Origin: Nitrospirae bacterium MYbin3
GTDB taxonomy: Bacteria > Nitrospirota > Thermodesulfovibrionia > Thermodesulfovibrionales > Dissulfurispiraceae
DNA length: 64,000 nt
NCBI GenBank assembly: GCA_002753335.1
Contig: PEAD01000009.1
Coordinates: forward strand, 1 to 64,000
Reading direction: 5' to 3'
The position numbers and the translations under genes were made by a program. This document shows, piece after piece, positions 36,947 to 45,926 of the stretch (position 1 is the first letter of the stretch; every line of letters starts with the position of its first letter). The notes below the pieces were generated by a model. That model was not told the DNA's origin. It saw only the letters and a list, made by a program, of their open reading frames with translations, and made no database searches.

Positions 36947-38376
36947 TTTTTATCCTTGATAGATAGGACTTTGAAAGTCTCGACCGGCTCTGTCTTTCCT
37001 TTTATCTTCTGCGGAGGCAGGGCCTCGACCGTTATAATATCTTTAAGTTTTTCGTAAATTCCTTTGCTTACCACCGTCTCGCCGTCCTTAGCAAGTCCGT
37101 TAAGTCTTGATGCCACGTTCACAGTATCGCCGATAGCCGTATATTCCATCTTTATATCAGAACCTAAATTACCGGAAACAACAACACCTGAATTCACACC
37201 TATGCCTATCCTCGACAGAAGAACGTTCTTGCCGGATGCTCCAGCCTTATTCAGCTCTTTCTGCATAGCAAGACAGGCCCGTACCGCCCTCTCCACATGG
37301 TCTTCATGCTTTACAGGCACTCCAAACAAGCCAAGCACAGCATCGCCAACGAACTTGTCAACATGCCCGCCGTGGTCAAGAATGGCCTTAGTTGCTATCT
37401 CAAAATATTCGTTAAGCGATTCTACGATCTCTTCAGGTTCATGAGTTTCTGAATATGCAGTAAATCCTCTTATGTCTGTAAACAAAACAGTGGCTTCATT
37501 ACGCATGCCCTTAAGCCATGTCTGCTCAGGATTCTCCATGATCATCTTAACAATCTCGGGGCTCACATATTTGCCAAAGCTTGCCTTCATGGTTTCCTTA
37601 AGACCAAGCTCCTCTGCCATATAATTGAAAGATGATGAAAGGTCGCCCAGTTCATCATTCTGTTTAATATCTACCCTATGCTTAAAATTGCCCTTACCGA
37701 TTTCCCTTGTGGCTCTAACAAGCTTGGATATAGGCTTTGCAAGCCCTATTCCCATAATTATAGCTATAACTATACCGCCTAAAATTATGAAAGAAGCCAC
37801 CATCAAAATAAACAGCGCCTCTTTCTTTATCATCTTCTCGATAAAATCAACCGAGATGCCTACATGCACCTCTCCGAGCACTTTGTCCTGAATCTTTACT
37901 TGCCTCGAAAGATTAAGGATATTGGATCCGGCAGATGTTACATATTGATAGAAAGTTACGGTGCCATCCGAAACAGCATCTTTGGTCTGTCCGAAAGGCT
38001 GAAACGGCTTGCCTATCTGGTTGCTGTCTGTATGGGCCTTAACAATTCTTTCTCTGTCAATAATTATTCCGTAAAGCAACCCCTCGGTAGAAGATGTTTC
38101 CTTTATAAGCTTATTCAGCTCAAGTATGTTGTCGTTCAAAAGCGGAATGCTTGCGTTGCTCACAAAATAGTTAAGGCTTATCTTGCCGGTTTCTATGGTT
38201 TGAACATAGAGCTGTTCTTTTTGTTTGTTAAGGAAGATAACACTTAAAGCTAATATGGTTAAACCAATTACTATGGTAAAAGCGATAGCAAGCTTTACCT
38301 TTATAGAAACCCTTAACCCTGAATTCTCATTCTCTGAAACAACTGCTTGGCTGATATCTGTTTTATCTGTATTCAT
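36943..38376 (-). CDS. membrane class III adenylate/guanylate cyclase with HAMP
   Basis: 477 aa. Transmembrane helix about 27-48, periplasmic sensor about 50-185, second helix about 190-212, HAMP about 213-265, catalytic domain about 290-470. Metal Asp residues sit in VLFTDIRGF and FVGDAVLGLFG; Lys of VDKFVGD is the purine-recognition Lys. Asn and Arg of NVASRL are present, and Thr in EYTAIGDT replaces the adenine-selecting Asp, as in class IIIb. It should make cAMP. First gene of the LysM/caspase operon. A TTGACA lies at 38408-38413 (minus strand) without a good -10. Confidence 0.9.
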   Translation of the reverse strand: MNTDKTDISQAVVSENENSGLRVSIKVKLAIAFTIVIGLTILALSVIFLNKQKEQLYVQTIETGKISLNYFVSNASIPLLNDNILELNKLIKETSSTEGLLYGIIIDRERIVKAHTDSNQIGKPFQPFGQTKDAVSDGTVTFYQYVTSAGSNILNLSRQVKIQDKVLGEVHVGISVDFIEKMIKKEALFILMVASFIILGGIVIAIIMGIGLAKPISKLVRATREIGKGNFKHRVDIKQNDELGDLSSSFNYMAEELGLKETMKASFGKYVSPEIVKMIMENPEQTWLKGMRNEATVLFTDIRGFTAYSETHEPEEIVESLNEYFEIATKAILDHGGHVDKFVGDAVLGLFGVPVKHEDHVERAVRACLAMQKELNKAGASGKNVLLSRIGIGVNSGVVVSGNLGSDIKMEYTAIGDTVNVASRLNGLAKDGETVVSKGIYEKLKDIITVEALPPQKIKGKTEPVETFKVLSIKDKK

Positions 38377-38479
38377 AAAGTTTAGTTTCTCCGAAAAAGC
38401 ATCTTAATGTCAAGACTGTGATGATTTTTTTGTGATTTAAACGGTAATATAGTTTACTAAATCTTCTGACACTTTTAAA

Positions 38480-39124
38480 ATGGAAAACATTAAAACTGAT
38501 CCACTTATAGAGCAGAAACTGCTTCTCAGCGAGCAGGAATCGGTAATCGTGCTTGAGCGCATCTCAAAGATTAAAGACGCCTCTATGGGCAACCACAGCC
38601 TGCGCACCGGACACTATGCAAGGCTCATTGCCGAAAACATAGGCATGAGCAAAGAAGATCAGGACATTATTTTTCATGCGGCTCAGATACACGATATCGG
38701 CAATGTCTGCATATCCGACAAAATACTTTTCAAGCCCGGCAAACTGACTGATGAAGAATTCAAAATTGTTAAGAGCCACACAATCGAAGGATACCAGTTT
38801 CTGAAAGACCGTGAAAATCGTTACTTAAAAGCTGCCGCAATAATCGCACTCACTCATCATGAGAGGCTTGACGGGAGCGGATATCCGCATGGCTTATTGA
38901 GCCCAGACATACCAGTATGGGGCAAGATTATGGCTGTGGTTGACGTGTTTGATGCACTGACCTCAAAAGGCCCATATAGAGAGCCGTGGACTATAAATGA
39001 CGCAGCAGCGGTACTAGCAAAAAATAAAGGAATCCTCTTCGCCACCGAATTCGTTGATATATTCATACTGCATCTTGATAAAATAAACGAAATACGCCTT
39101 AACCTCAGCGACTCACAACTATAA
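38480..39124 (+). CDS. stand-alone HD-GYP domain protein
   Basis: 214 aa consisting of an HD-GYP domain with short flanks. The motifs are complete: HxxR-type first helix (NHSLRTGHYARL), HD in IHDIGN, GH-type KSHTIEGY, HHERLDGSGYP and VVDVFDALTS. Expected to hydrolyse c-di-GMP. No receiver or sensor domain, so activity may be set by partners. No Shine-Dalgarno seen before the ATG. Divergent from the cyclase/caspase operon (103-bp gap); its 3' end overlaps rluD by 6 nt. Confidence 0.9.
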   Translation: MENIKTDPLIEQKLLLSEQESVIVLERISKIKDASMGNHSLRTGHYARLIAENIGMSKEDQDIIFHAAQIHDIGNVCISDKILFKPGKLTDEEFKIVKSHTIEGYQFLKDRENRYLKAAAIIALTHHERLDGSGYPHGLLSPDIPVWGKIMAVVDVFDALTSKGPYREPWTINDAAAVLAKNKGILFATEFVDIFILHLDKINEIRLNLSDSQL

Positions 39125-40060
39125 TCTTCTTGCAGCCTCAAGCTTATCAATGCAGCTAAGAATGTCCTCAGGCATATCTGCGTTGAATTCAAGATATTCT
39201 CCGGTTATGGGGTGAATAAATCCAAGCGTTTCAGCATGAAGCATCTGGCGTGGAAAATCTATCTGCCCTTTCCCGATTTTAAGCGCATTTTTTCTTCCGT
39301 AGGCGTCATCTCCCAACACCGGATGGCCTATTGCCGCAAAATGGACACGAATCTGATGGGTCCTGCCTGTGCCAAGCTTGGCAGATATCAGAGCCGCATG
39401 CCCAAACCTTTTTACGACCCTCCATGCGGTGAATGCCGGCTTCCCGCGACGAACACGTGTTGACATGCGCTTCCGGTCAGAATCGGACCTGCCGATATTT
39501 TTTTCTATCACGCCCGAATCGTCCTTGAAATCTCCAAGCACGAGCGCCTTATAGACCCTGTTAATAGTCCTTTCCCTGAACTGCTCCACAAGGTTATAGT
39601 AGGCCTCATCAGAAAGAGCCACGACCATAACGCCTGACGTGTCCTTGTCAAGCCTGTGAACAACTCCCGGCCTGAGCGGAGAGCCTATTGACGCCAGCTT
39701 TTTGCAATGGTAGGCAACTGCATTCATAATAGTATTGCCTGTGTGGCCCGCCGCTGGATAAATCACAAGGCCTGCAGGTTTATCAATAACAACAATATGC
39801 TCGTCCATAAGCAGTATTTTAATCGGAATATTTTGTGGAACGAGGCATAAATTATCCTCCTCCTGCCTGTTCACCTCAATCTCGTCCGATGCTTTTATCT
39901 TGTAATTCGGAGATTCAGGATTGCCGTTGACCAGCACAAAGCCATATTTAATAAGCCTCTGCGCCTGAGAACGCGTTATACCGGCCTTCTCCGAAACAAG
40001 AAAGTCAAGACGCTTAGATGCGTCATCCGGGCAAATTTCAAGATAGTTATCTGACGTCAT
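39119..40060 (-). CDS. rluD: RluD-family 23S rRNA pseudouridine synthase
   Basis: 313 aa: S4 RNA-binding domain (about 12-75, RSQAQRLIKYGFVLVNGN) and the RluA/RluD catalytic domain with HRLDKDTSGVM (catalytic Asp in RLDKD) and ALISAKLGTGRTHQIRVH. Modifies uridines in 23S rRNA helix 69 in the RluD subgroup; RluA/C-type specificity cannot be excluded. Confidence 0.92.
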   Translation of the reverse strand: MTSDNYLEICPDDASKRLDFLVSEKAGITRSQAQRLIKYGFVLVNGNPESPNYKIKASDEIEVNRQEEDNLCLVPQNIPIKILLMDEHIVVIDKPAGLVIYPAAGHTGNTIMNAVAYHCKKLASIGSPLRPGVVHRLDKDTSGVMVVALSDEAYYNLVEQFRERTINRVYKALVLGDFKDDSGVIEKNIGRSDSDRKRMSTRVRRGKPAFTAWRVVKRFGHAALISAKLGTGRTHQIRVHFAAIGHPVLGDDAYGRKNALKIGKGQIDFPRQMLHAETLGFIHPITGEYLEFNADMPEDILSCIDKLEAARRL

Positions 40061-40123
40061 AGTTGATGATAAGACTCTGGAAATTCAATCTACAGTTGAG
40101 CTCATGAGAACAACTCGTGTTTT

Positions 40124-42388
40124 TTATTTGTCAAGCATCCGGCGTATCTTTGTCATAAGCATTTTCATTTCGAGCGGCTTGGGTATGAATTCAAGATCTT
40201 CGGCATATACGCCCTTTGAAGTAAGAATATTCTGTGTGTAGCCGCTCATGAATATTACTTTTACATCCGGGCATTCTTTCTTGATAGCATTATAGACTTC
40301 TTTGCCGTTTTTGCGAGGCATGACAACATCCAAAAGTATAAGGTCAATAGAGTCTTTATTCTGGTTATATTTTACGATCGCATCTTCACCATCTTTTGCG
40401 AGAATAATGTTATAGCCGAACTTCTCTATGGAATCCTTTAAAAAACTTCTTACAGCCCCTTCATCTTCAGCTATCAGTAAAGTTTCTGTGCCTGATAAAT
40501 CCATATCTTCAGAGTGTGTCTGTTCTTCATTAAATTGTCTAACCTCGGCACCTTCCATGGCAGGAAAATAGATTTTAAAGGTAGTGCCCACGCCCATATC
40601 GCTCTCTATGTCCAAGACTCCATTATGCTGTTTGACTATCCCATAAACCATCGCCAGACCAAGTCCGGTGCCCTTCCCCTTTCCCTTGGTTGTAAAGAAC
40701 GGTTCAAAAACCCGGCTCATCTGTTTTTTATCTATGCCCGTCCCCGTGTCGCTTACGGTGAGAAGCATATACTTTCCGGGAGTGGTGGAATACCTTTCTG
40801 CAAAATCCTGATCCACCAGAACAGAAGATGTTGATACAGTGAGAACTCCGCCTTCATTCATGGCATCTCTGGCGTTGGTAACAAGATTGATCAAAATCTG
40901 CTCTACCTGATGGAGGTCTCCGAATATCGGCAGTTCATTTTGTCCCAAACTGATATTAAGCTCGATATCTTCACTTACCAGACTCCTGATAATCTCCGAA
41001 ATGTCGGTAATTATAGCATTAAGCGCTATCTGACGCGGTTTAATAATCTGTTTGCGGCTGAATGCCAGCAACCCGGCAGTAAAGCTCTGCGCCCTGTCTG
41101 CAGCATCTATGACCTGTTGAAGGTATTTTTTTATGTTTGGCGGGCTGTCCTCAAGCGACTGCTGAAGCATCGAAGAATAGCCGGTTATAGCGGTCAGCAA
41201 ATTATTAAAATCATGCGCCACTCCGCCGGCAAGCATCCCGAGGGACTCCATCTTTTGTGACTGAACAAGCTTCTCTTCAAGCTCCTTCCTCTCGGTGATA
41301 TCTTTTACTATGTGTATAGTGCCGATAATGCGGCCGTCGCCGGCGAGAATAGGCGTTGTGGTTTCTTCAAGAAACTTCTGGCTATCTGAGCTCTCAAAAG
41401 GCCCTAAATGCTCGGACTGCTTTGTAAACAGTGATTTCATATGAGGACAGCCGTCGATTTGACTATCGGTTTTATGAAATATCTCATAGCATTTTTTGCC
41501 CATAATTTCTTCAAGCGGCATTTCAAAAAGTTTTGCGGTCGAAAGGTTAGCTTTAATTATGGTTTGGTCAGGGTCAAGAATCACAATCGAATCTTCGATA
41601 GAATCAAAAGTGTTCTGCCATTCCTTGAGGGTATTTTCGAGCTGCAGATAACTCGTTTTCAGGCTGCTGCTCATAATATTGAAGTGTTTCGCAAGCTCGC
41701 CGAACTCAGTGCTGTCCTGATATGAAATAGTGTGGCCAAAATCCCCAGAAGCGATAACTCGCGTAGCTGTTAAAAGTTCGTTCATAGGTTGGGTTACAGA
41801 CTTTACAAGCCGTATCGCTACGCTGACAGCAAGAATAAGCGCCGCAAGCAAAGTGGCCGCAAGTATTATCCTGGCATTTTTTATCTTATTTAGCGCTTCA
41901 CCGGTTGTTGCATTCAGTCTTTTGCCTGCCGTAAGCGACATCTCTTCGCTTTTCACCAAGAGCTTGTTGCCTATTGCGGCTGCATCAAATTTCAGTTTTT
42001 CTATGCGCTGGGCATCTGCAGTGGCGGTTACGTAATAGCTCAGCGCATTTTCGTATTTTTCGGTATATTTCTGCAGCTCAACAAGGCGCTCCGTTACTTC
42101 CGGGCTATGGTGACAGCCTGTGCATCCGGTCACTGCATCGGTAAGCTTTATTACGCTGCTTACGATCGAATCCAGTTCCTTAGCCTGAGGCGTGGCAACT
42201 GTGTAGAGGTCTGTCTGTACACTCTGGATGCTTATAACCAGATCCTGCCGAAGATGCTCTATTTGATACAGTTCAATCAGCCTGCTCAACGATGCTGTGG
42301 TGTTGGAGATATACACCATAGCAAGCAGGCTGCCGGCGGTAAAAAGCGCAAATAAAGCAAATAGCGCTATATAGATTTTTCTTTTCAT
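40124..42388 (-). CDS. hybrid sensor histidine kinase with CxxCH periplasmic sensor
   Basis: 754 aa. TM about 7-28; periplasmic helical sensor to about 172 with one CxxCH (C89-H93, CTGCH); TM about 173-195; HAMP about 196-250; PAS about 255-365; HisKA with H392 (AHDFNNLLTA); HATPase (NLVTNARDA, GTGLGLAMV); C-terminal receiver about 630-754 with LLDVVMP phospho-Asp. The single CxxCH could bind c-type haem. Translation overlaps the PhnD-like gene by 4 nt, so the binding protein may be its periplasmic input. Confidence 0.92.
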   Translation of the reverse strand: MKRKIYIALFALFALFTAGSLLAMVYISNTTASLSRLIELYQIEHLRQDLVISIQSVQTDLYTVATPQAKELDSIVSSVIKLTDAVTGCTGCHHSPEVTERLVELQKYTEKYENALSYYVTATADAQRIEKLKFDAAAIGNKLLVKSEEMSLTAGKRLNATTGEALNKIKNARIILAATLLAALILAVSVAIRLVKSVTQPMNELLTATRVIASGDFGHTISYQDSTEFGELAKHFNIMSSSLKTSYLQLENTLKEWQNTFDSIEDSIVILDPDQTIIKANLSTAKLFEMPLEEIMGKKCYEIFHKTDSQIDGCPHMKSLFTKQSEHLGPFESSDSQKFLEETTTPILAGDGRIIGTIHIVKDITERKELEEKLVQSQKMESLGMLAGGVAHDFNNLLTAITGYSSMLQQSLEDSPPNIKKYLQQVIDAADRAQSFTAGLLAFSRKQIIKPRQIALNAIITDISEIIRSLVSEDIELNISLGQNELPIFGDLHQVEQILINLVTNARDAMNEGGVLTVSTSSVLVDQDFAERYSTTPGKYMLLTVSDTGTGIDKKQMSRVFEPFFTTKGKGKGTGLGLAMVYGIVKQHNGVLDIESDMGVGTTFKIYFPAMEGAEVRQFNEEQTHSEDMDLSGTETLLIAEDEGAVRSFLKDSIEKFGYNIILAKDGEDAIVKYNQNKDSIDLILLDVVMPRKNGKEVYNAIKKECPDVKVIFMSGYTQNILTSKGVYAEDLEFIPKPLEMKMLMTKIRRMLDK

Positions 42389-43254
42389 TTATTTACGAAT
42401 TTATAGTTTGCGATGTCTATACCCGCTTTCTTTGCAAAATCGAATACAGCAGCGTAATCTTCCTTGCTTGTGGTAATAAATTTAATAGCCTCAAACTTCT
42501 TTAACACCTGTATACCTTCCGCATCGCTAGACATATTTATCAACGCGTCCTTTATCTTCTTCTTTGTATCAGCATCGATATTCTTTCTTAAACCAAGTCC
42601 GTTTGACGGCACATGCGGCGATGTAGCCAGAATCTTCAGCTCTTTTTGTATTGCCGGATTCTTCTTTGCAACCCTGTCAAACATAGAATGTTTGGCACAT
42701 CCTATATCAGCCTTTTTTTCTAGCACCGCATTTATCGCAGCATCATGGCTGCCGGCAAAATAGAGTTCTTTAAAATATCCTTCGATGTTATCTACTCCCT
42801 GATCCTTAAAGTAAGCTATTGGGTATATATAGCCGGCAGTTGTGGCTTTGTCAACAAAGACAATTTTCTTGCTTTTCATATCCTTAACATTGGCAATACC
42901 GCTGTCGTTCCTTACAAAAATATAACCATAGTAAGTCGAACTACCATCAAGATTTACCGGTCTTGCGATAAAATCCACACCCAGTTTTTTAATCGCAAGA
43001 GCTCCAGTAAAACTTCCAAAAAAAGCGCCGTCCATTTTTTCGGAAACAAAACGGTCGATAATATTACCGTACCTGGACAAAACCGTAAATTTTATTTTTA
43101 TACCGGTTTTTTTAGTAATATATTCCCCAAGAGGCTTATAGCGCTCCCTCTGCTTAAAGACATTCTGTTCAGGAATAAGTCCTATCGTAAGTTCTGATGC
43201 GTAGGTTTGGACCTCAAATACCAAAATAAAAAACAGCGCGAACAAAATTTTCAT
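42385..43254 (-). CDS. PhnD-like periplasmic binding protein paired with the sensor kinase
   Basis: 289 aa with signal peptide (about 1-17). PhnD/TctC-like two-lobe fold: LTIGLIPEQNVFKQRERYKP, DGAFFGSFTGALAIKKLG, KKIVFVDKATTAGYIYP. GGGGAGGAG 6 nt before the ATG. No ABC permease or ATPase follows; instead it overlaps a histidine kinase gene by 4 nt. So it is probably a ligand sensor, not a phosphonate importer. Ligand unknown. Confidence 0.85.
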   Translation of the reverse strand: MKILFALFFILVFEVQTYASELTIGLIPEQNVFKQRERYKPLGEYITKKTGIKIKFTVLSRYGNIIDRFVSEKMDGAFFGSFTGALAIKKLGVDFIARPVNLDGSSTYYGYIFVRNDSGIANVKDMKSKKIVFVDKATTAGYIYPIAYFKDQGVDNIEGYFKELYFAGSHDAAINAVLEKKADIGCAKHSMFDRVAKKNPAIQKELKILATSPHVPSNGLGLRKNIDADTKKKIKDALINMSSDAEGIQVLKKFEAIKFITTSKEDYAAVFDFAKKAGIDIANYKFVNK

Positions 43255-43305
43255 AACATGCTCCTCCCCAAAGCATTATTTAAAGACTAATTATATATCA
43301 TATTC

Positions 43306-43318
43306 TTTCCAAAGGAAA
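43306..43318. promoter_or_regulatory. TTTCC-AAA-GGAAA palindrome in the phnD-like/korA divergent region
   Basis: Perfect 5+3+5 palindrome between the two divergent genes, about 20 nt upstream of the korA -10 and next to a TATAAT (minus strand) for the PhnD-like gene. It resembles the larger palindrome near acsE (same TTTCC/GGAAA arms, different spacing). Confidence 0.35.
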
Positions 43319-43338
43319 ACATCTCATTCAAAAAACTA

Positions 43339-43347
43339 TGTTATAAT
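43339..43347 (+). promoter_or_regulatory. extended -10 promoter of korA
   Basis: TGTTATAAT ends 7 nt before the korA ATG at 43355, so transcription should start at the start codon. No ribosome site is present, consistent with a leaderless mRNA. Confidence 0.55.
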
Positions 43348-43354
43348 TAGCCTA

Positions 43355-45073
43355 ATGGACTACTCGATAAAAATAGGCGGAGAAGCAGGACAGGGGATAC
43401 AGACGATCGGCGACACGCTGTCGCTAGTATTTTCAAGGTCCGGATACAATGTATTCACACATCAGGATTACGAATCGCGCATAAGAGGCGGACACAATTT
43501 TTATCAGGTCAGGGTGTCGGGGAATCCTGTTATGGCTCCGAAAGAAGCGATTGACATACTCGTAGCCCTTGATGCAAAAAGCATCGAACTCGATACAGCC
43601 GGCCTTACCGATATAGGACAGGTTATTTATGACTCCTCCGCTTTGAAGCAGAAACATGAGGGGGCAAAGTTTCTTGACATACCGTTCACAGCCCTTGCAC
43701 TTGAACACGGCGGCAGCAAAATAATGGCAAACACGGTTGCCACAGGCGCTGTTCTGGGAATGCTAGGAATTGGACTGGATATTCTCCTCGGCATAATCAA
43801 AGACACCTTTAAAAAGAAGGGCGAAGAGATTATAAAGGCAAACTCCAGCGCTGCCATGGCCGGACACGATTACGCTGTCAAGCAGTGCATTAAATGCTCT
43901 TTTTCTGCGGCTGTCGAGGGAAAACCGAAAATGCTTATCGCCGGCAACGATGCGATAGGCTTGGGAGCGGTGGCTTCGGGCTGCAAGTTTTACTCTGCAT
44001 ATCCTATGACACCGGCAACAAGCATAATGCTTTATGTTGCTAGCAAGGCTAAAGAATACGGAATCATAGTTGAGCAGGCAGAGGATGAGATCGCCGCCAT
44101 CAACATGGCTTTAGGCGCATCATTTGCGGGTGTCCGCGCAATGACCGGAAGTTCGGGTGGAGGATTCGCGCTTATGGTTGAAGGTTTGTCCCTTGCGGCT
44201 ATTACAGAAACCCCTGTTGTCATAGCGCTTGCCCAAAGGCCGGGGCCTGCAACAGGGCTTCCAACAAAAACAGGACAGGCTGACCTTAACTTTGCCCTTT
44301 ATACTTCGCACGGTGAATTCCCGAGAGTCATTTTTGCTCCGGGTACGCCTGAGCAGGCTTTCTTTCTTACAAACAAGGCATTTGAACTTGCCGAGAAATA
44401 TCAGATCCCGGTGCTTATACTCACAGACCAGTATCTTGCGGATTCGCAATGGACCTTTGATGGCTTTGATTTAACAAAACTCAAATACAATGATTACAGG
44501 CTGCGCGGAGAAGCATTCAGCAGTCTTGCGGAATATAAAAGACATGCCTTTACCGAATCGGGCGTGACTCCTATGGCTGTTCCGGGAGATGCAAAACATG
44601 TTGTTGTCACAGACAGCGACGAGCATGACGAAGCGGGGCATCTTACCGAAGACATAGACCTGACGCTGAAAATGATGGATAAGAGGCTCTTCAAAAAAAT
44701 GCCTCAGATAACCGCAGAGATTGAACCTCCAAATCTTTATGGAAATGCAGACCCCGAGATTATTCTTGTTGGATGGGGTTCAACATACGGCGTGATAAAG
44801 GAAACGGTTGATGCTTTTGCAAAAAACAAGAAAATCGCAATGCTTCATTTCAGCGAAATATATCCTCTGCCTTCAACTAAAAAGCTCAACTATCTTGGTA
44901 TGCTTAAGAAGGCACAAAAGACAATATGCATAGAACTCAATGCCACAAGCCAGTTTGCAAAGCTGCTCAGAACAGAATCGGGCTATACATTTAACAGGCT
45001 CGTAAACAAGTACGACGGAAGGCCGTTTACGGTTGAAGAACTTACAGGAGAGATAAATGCCCTCATTGGATGA
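43355..45073 (+). CDS. korA: 2-oxoacid:ferredoxin oxidoreductase, fused gamma-alpha subunit
   Basis: 572 aa. Residues 1-180 are the gamma domain (GGEAGQGIQTIGDTLS, SRIRGGHNFYQVRVS) and 190-572 the alpha/pyrimidine-binding part (FYSAYPMTPATSIM, GASFAGVRAMTGSSGGGF, QRPGPATGLPTKTGQADL). With KorB it interconverts 2-oxoglutarate (or a related 2-oxoacid) and its acyl-CoA using ferredoxin, for a reductive or partial TCA route. Likely leaderless. Its end overlaps korB by 17 nt. Confidence 0.92.
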   Translation: MDYSIKIGGEAGQGIQTIGDTLSLVFSRSGYNVFTHQDYESRIRGGHNFYQVRVSGNPVMAPKEAIDILVALDAKSIELDTAGLTDIGQVIYDSSALKQKHEGAKFLDIPFTALALEHGGSKIMANTVATGAVLGMLGIGLDILLGIIKDTFKKKGEEIIKANSSAAMAGHDYAVKQCIKCSFSAAVEGKPKMLIAGNDAIGLGAVASGCKFYSAYPMTPATSIMLYVASKAKEYGIIVEQAEDEIAAINMALGASFAGVRAMTGSSGGGFALMVEGLSLAAITETPVVIALAQRPGPATGLPTKTGQADLNFALYTSHGEFPRVIFAPGTPEQAFFLTNKAFELAEKYQIPVLILTDQYLADSQWTFDGFDLTKLKYNDYRLRGEAFSSLAEYKRHAFTESGVTPMAVPGDAKHVVVTDSDEHDEAGHLTEDIDLTLKMMDKRLFKKMPQITAEIEPPNLYGNADPEIILVGWGSTYGVIKETVDAFAKNKKIAMLHFSEIYPLPSTKKLNYLGMLKKAQKTICIELNATSQFAKLLRTESGYTFNRLVNKYDGRPFTVEELTGEINALIG

Positions 45074-45908
45074 TTTCGGCGGACTTACCCCAACATGGTG
45101 TCCGGGCTGCGGCAACTTCAGCATCCTGAAAACATTTAAAGAGACCGCTGTTGAACTCGGGCTTGAGCCGCACCAGTTTACTATTGTGTCAGGAATAGGA
45201 CAAGCTGCAAAATTCCCTCACTACCTCAAATGCAACACCTTCAATGGTCTGCATGGCCGTTCCCTGCCTGCCGCAACAGGAATAAGGCTTGCCAACCACT
45301 CAATGATTGTTATTGATGTGGCCGGAGACGGAGACTGCTACGGCGAGGGTGGCAATCACCTGATGCACACTATAAGGCGCAACGTAAACATAAAACTTTT
45401 TGTGCATGACAACCAAATCTACGGGCTCACAAAAGGTCAGGCTTCACCTACCAGCATGGAAGGCACAGTTACTAAGAACCAGCCTTTCGGAGTTATATCC
45501 GAACAGTTCAATCCTATGGCCTTTGCTGTGGGGCTTGATTGCAGTTTTGTGGCGCGCGGCTTTGCAGGTGATCAGGAGCATTTAAAGATGCTGATCAAAG
45601 AGGCTGTGAACCATAAGGGATTCACCCTTGTTGATATTCTCCAGCCCTGTGTTTCGTTCAACAAGGTGAACACGTATGAATGGTACAGGCAGAGGGTTTA
45701 CAAGCTCGGCCCGGACTACAACCCAGAAAACCGTGTAGCCGCATTCGAAAAAGCGCTCGAATGGGGAGACAAAATTCCTATCGGGATTATCTATCGCAGC
45801 AACCGTCATGACTTTGAAGAAAGAATGCCGGTAATAAAAGACGAGCCGCTCGTTCGCCAGCCCTTCGATATTTCAAAAGTAGAAAAGACCTTAAAAGAGT
45901 TTTATTAA
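45057..45908 (+). CDS. korB: 2-oxoacid:ferredoxin oxidoreductase beta subunit
   Basis: 283 aa, the TPP and cluster subunit. Cys ligands start in TWCPGCGNF; the TPP motif is GDGDCYGEGGNHLMH with NNQ-equivalent HDNQIYGLTKGQ. Overlaps korA by 17 nt, so coupled. GAGAG precedes its ATG inside korA. 2-oxoglutarate is the likelier substrate by similarity; pyruvate is not excluded. An IS1380-family element inserted 19 bp past its stop. Confidence 0.92.
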   Translation: MPSLDDFGGLTPTWCPGCGNFSILKTFKETAVELGLEPHQFTIVSGIGQAAKFPHYLKCNTFNGLHGRSLPAATGIRLANHSMIVIDVAGDGDCYGEGGNHLMHTIRRNVNIKLFVHDNQIYGLTKGQASPTSMEGTVTKNQPFGVISEQFNPMAFAVGLDCSFVARGFAGDQEHLKMLIKEAVNHKGFTLVDILQPCVSFNKVNTYEWYRQRVYKLGPDYNPENRVAAFEKALEWGDKIPIGIIYRSNRHDFEERMPVIKDEPLVRQPFDISKVEKTLKEFY

Positions 45909-45926
45909 AAACTTTACAATTTTAAA

